6,287 bases of DNA from an uncultured Chloroflexota bacterium (lineage in GTDB: Bacteria; Chloroflexota; Limnocylindria; Limnocylindrales; Limnocylindraceae): contig CAIJIA010000003.1 of assembly GCA_903820655.1 (NCBI GenBank), positions 1 through 6,287 of the forward strand, written 5' to 3'. Below, one piece after another: positions 5,738 to 6,287 of the stretch. The stretch's first letter is position 1, and every line of letters begins with the position of its first letter. The notes beneath the pieces are model-generated. The model did no database searches. It saw nothing but the letters and a program-made list of their open reading frames with translations, and had not been told where the DNA came from. Made by a program: the position numbers and the translations under genes.

Positions 5738-6287
5738 CTAGGAGCGATAGCGGTCGTTGATCACCGCGGCAATTCGCACACCCGCTGCACCATCCCAAAG
5801 TGGGGGTGGATCCGGTGGTAGAACGAACCTACCCCCAAGTACCTCTGCGGCGGCGGCGGCAAGCTGCGTGGGGGAGATGAGCCGATTCGTCCCGTGGGTG
5901 ATGGTGATTGGTCGCTCGGTGTTCTCGCGAATCGTTAGGCATGGCACCTTAAGAATCGTCGTCTCCTCCTGCACGCCGCCTGAGTCCGTAACCACCAGGG
6001 TTGCGCCGCGCACGAGCGAGGCAAACTCGATGTAGCCGAGTGGTGGAAGGATCTTGATCTGCTTTGATGCTGTTGTTGAGTCAACGAGGCCAAGTGCGCC
6101 TAGCCGCTCCGCGCCACGAGGATGTAGTGGGATCACAAGCGGGATAGTCGCCGAAAGCTGCAACAACTGGTCAACAATCTCACGGGCGAGCGTTGGGTCG
6201 TCGACATTAGATGGGCGGTGCAGGGTTACGACCGCGTAGCGATCCGGCCACCCATGGAGTGGGCGGACCGATTCAGGATTCATGCGA
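5738..6287 (-). CDS. wecB: UDP-N-acetylglucosamine 2-epimerase, C-terminal half (5' end outside window)
   Basis: Non-hydrolysing epimerase that interconverts UDP-GlcNAc and UDP-ManNAc (EC 5.1.3.14), feeding ManNAc-type sugars into surface polysaccharides. The frame is open to the window edge. The ATG at 6283 is only an internal Met, because the family is about 360-380 residues long and the visible part starts near the middle. Counting from that Met, the hallmarks of the C-terminal domain are all present: TLHRPSNVDD (20-29), LHPR (53-56), TDSGGVQEE (99-107), RENTERP (119-125) with THGTN (129-133), and WDGAAGVRI (163-171). TDSGG and TERP are the UDP-binding loops of the family. Nothing is broken in the visible portion. 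It is followed after 12 bases by the glycosyltransferase, and together they mark the end of a glycan biosynthesis cluster continuing beyond the right edge. A diverged relative such as a UDP-2,3-diacetamido sugar epimerase (WbpI type) cannot be excluded from this half. Confidence 0.9.
   Translation of the reverse strand, partial: RMNPESVRPLHGWPDRYAVVTLHRPSNVDDPTLAREIVDQLLQLSATIPLVIPLHPRGAERLGALGLVDSTTASKQIKILPPLGYIEFASLVRGATLVVTDSGGVQEETTILKVPCLTIRENTERPITITHGTNRLISPTQLAAAAAEVLGGRFVLPPDPPPLWDGAAGVRIAAVINDRYRS

Overview
The window reads as a stretch of ordinary chromosome from a bacterium with fairly high G+C (about 60% by eye). Its dense packing, two promoter-like boxes placed so as to give leaderless mRNAs, and the style of the solute-binding protein suggest Actinomycetota or a neighbouring lineage such as Chloroflexota. 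That placement is an inference, because no rRNA or marker gene is present.

The + strand runs from the left edge to 4539. It begins with the 3' end of a small four-helix membrane protein (1-384, DUF6069-like). A single gene for an S-adenosyl-L-methionine hydrolase of the DUF62 family follows (443-1288). After a 146-base intergenic leader with a GC-rich hairpin comes a complete three-gene polar amino acid ABC importer: lipoprotein binding protein (1435-2355), HisM-type permease (2368-3174) and ATPase (3174-3956). The three importer genes are tightly packed and the last two are coupled through a TGATG junction. A separate small gene then encodes a probable SprT-like zinc metallopeptidase with an HELAH motif (4003-4539).

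The - strand from 4493 to the right edge holds two genes of a surface-polysaccharide cluster, transcribed leftward. They are the C-terminal half of a WecB-type UDP-N-acetylglucosamine 2-epimerase (enters at 6287, stops at 5738) and a family 4 glycosyltransferase (5725-4493), 12 bases apart. The glycosyltransferase and the metallopeptidase converge, and their coding regions overlap tail to tail by 47 bases, with an inverted repeat across the junction.

Functionally there are four independent units: a membrane protein of unknown role, SAM turnover, amino acid uptake, and envelope glycan synthesis, with the metallopeptidase between the last two. I found no mobile element, CRISPR array, RNA gene or phage gene, and no clear evidence of a new multi-gene system. 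The more unusual points are the start signals, the convergent overlap, the variant C-terminal motif of the SAM hydrolase and the orphan metallopeptidase.
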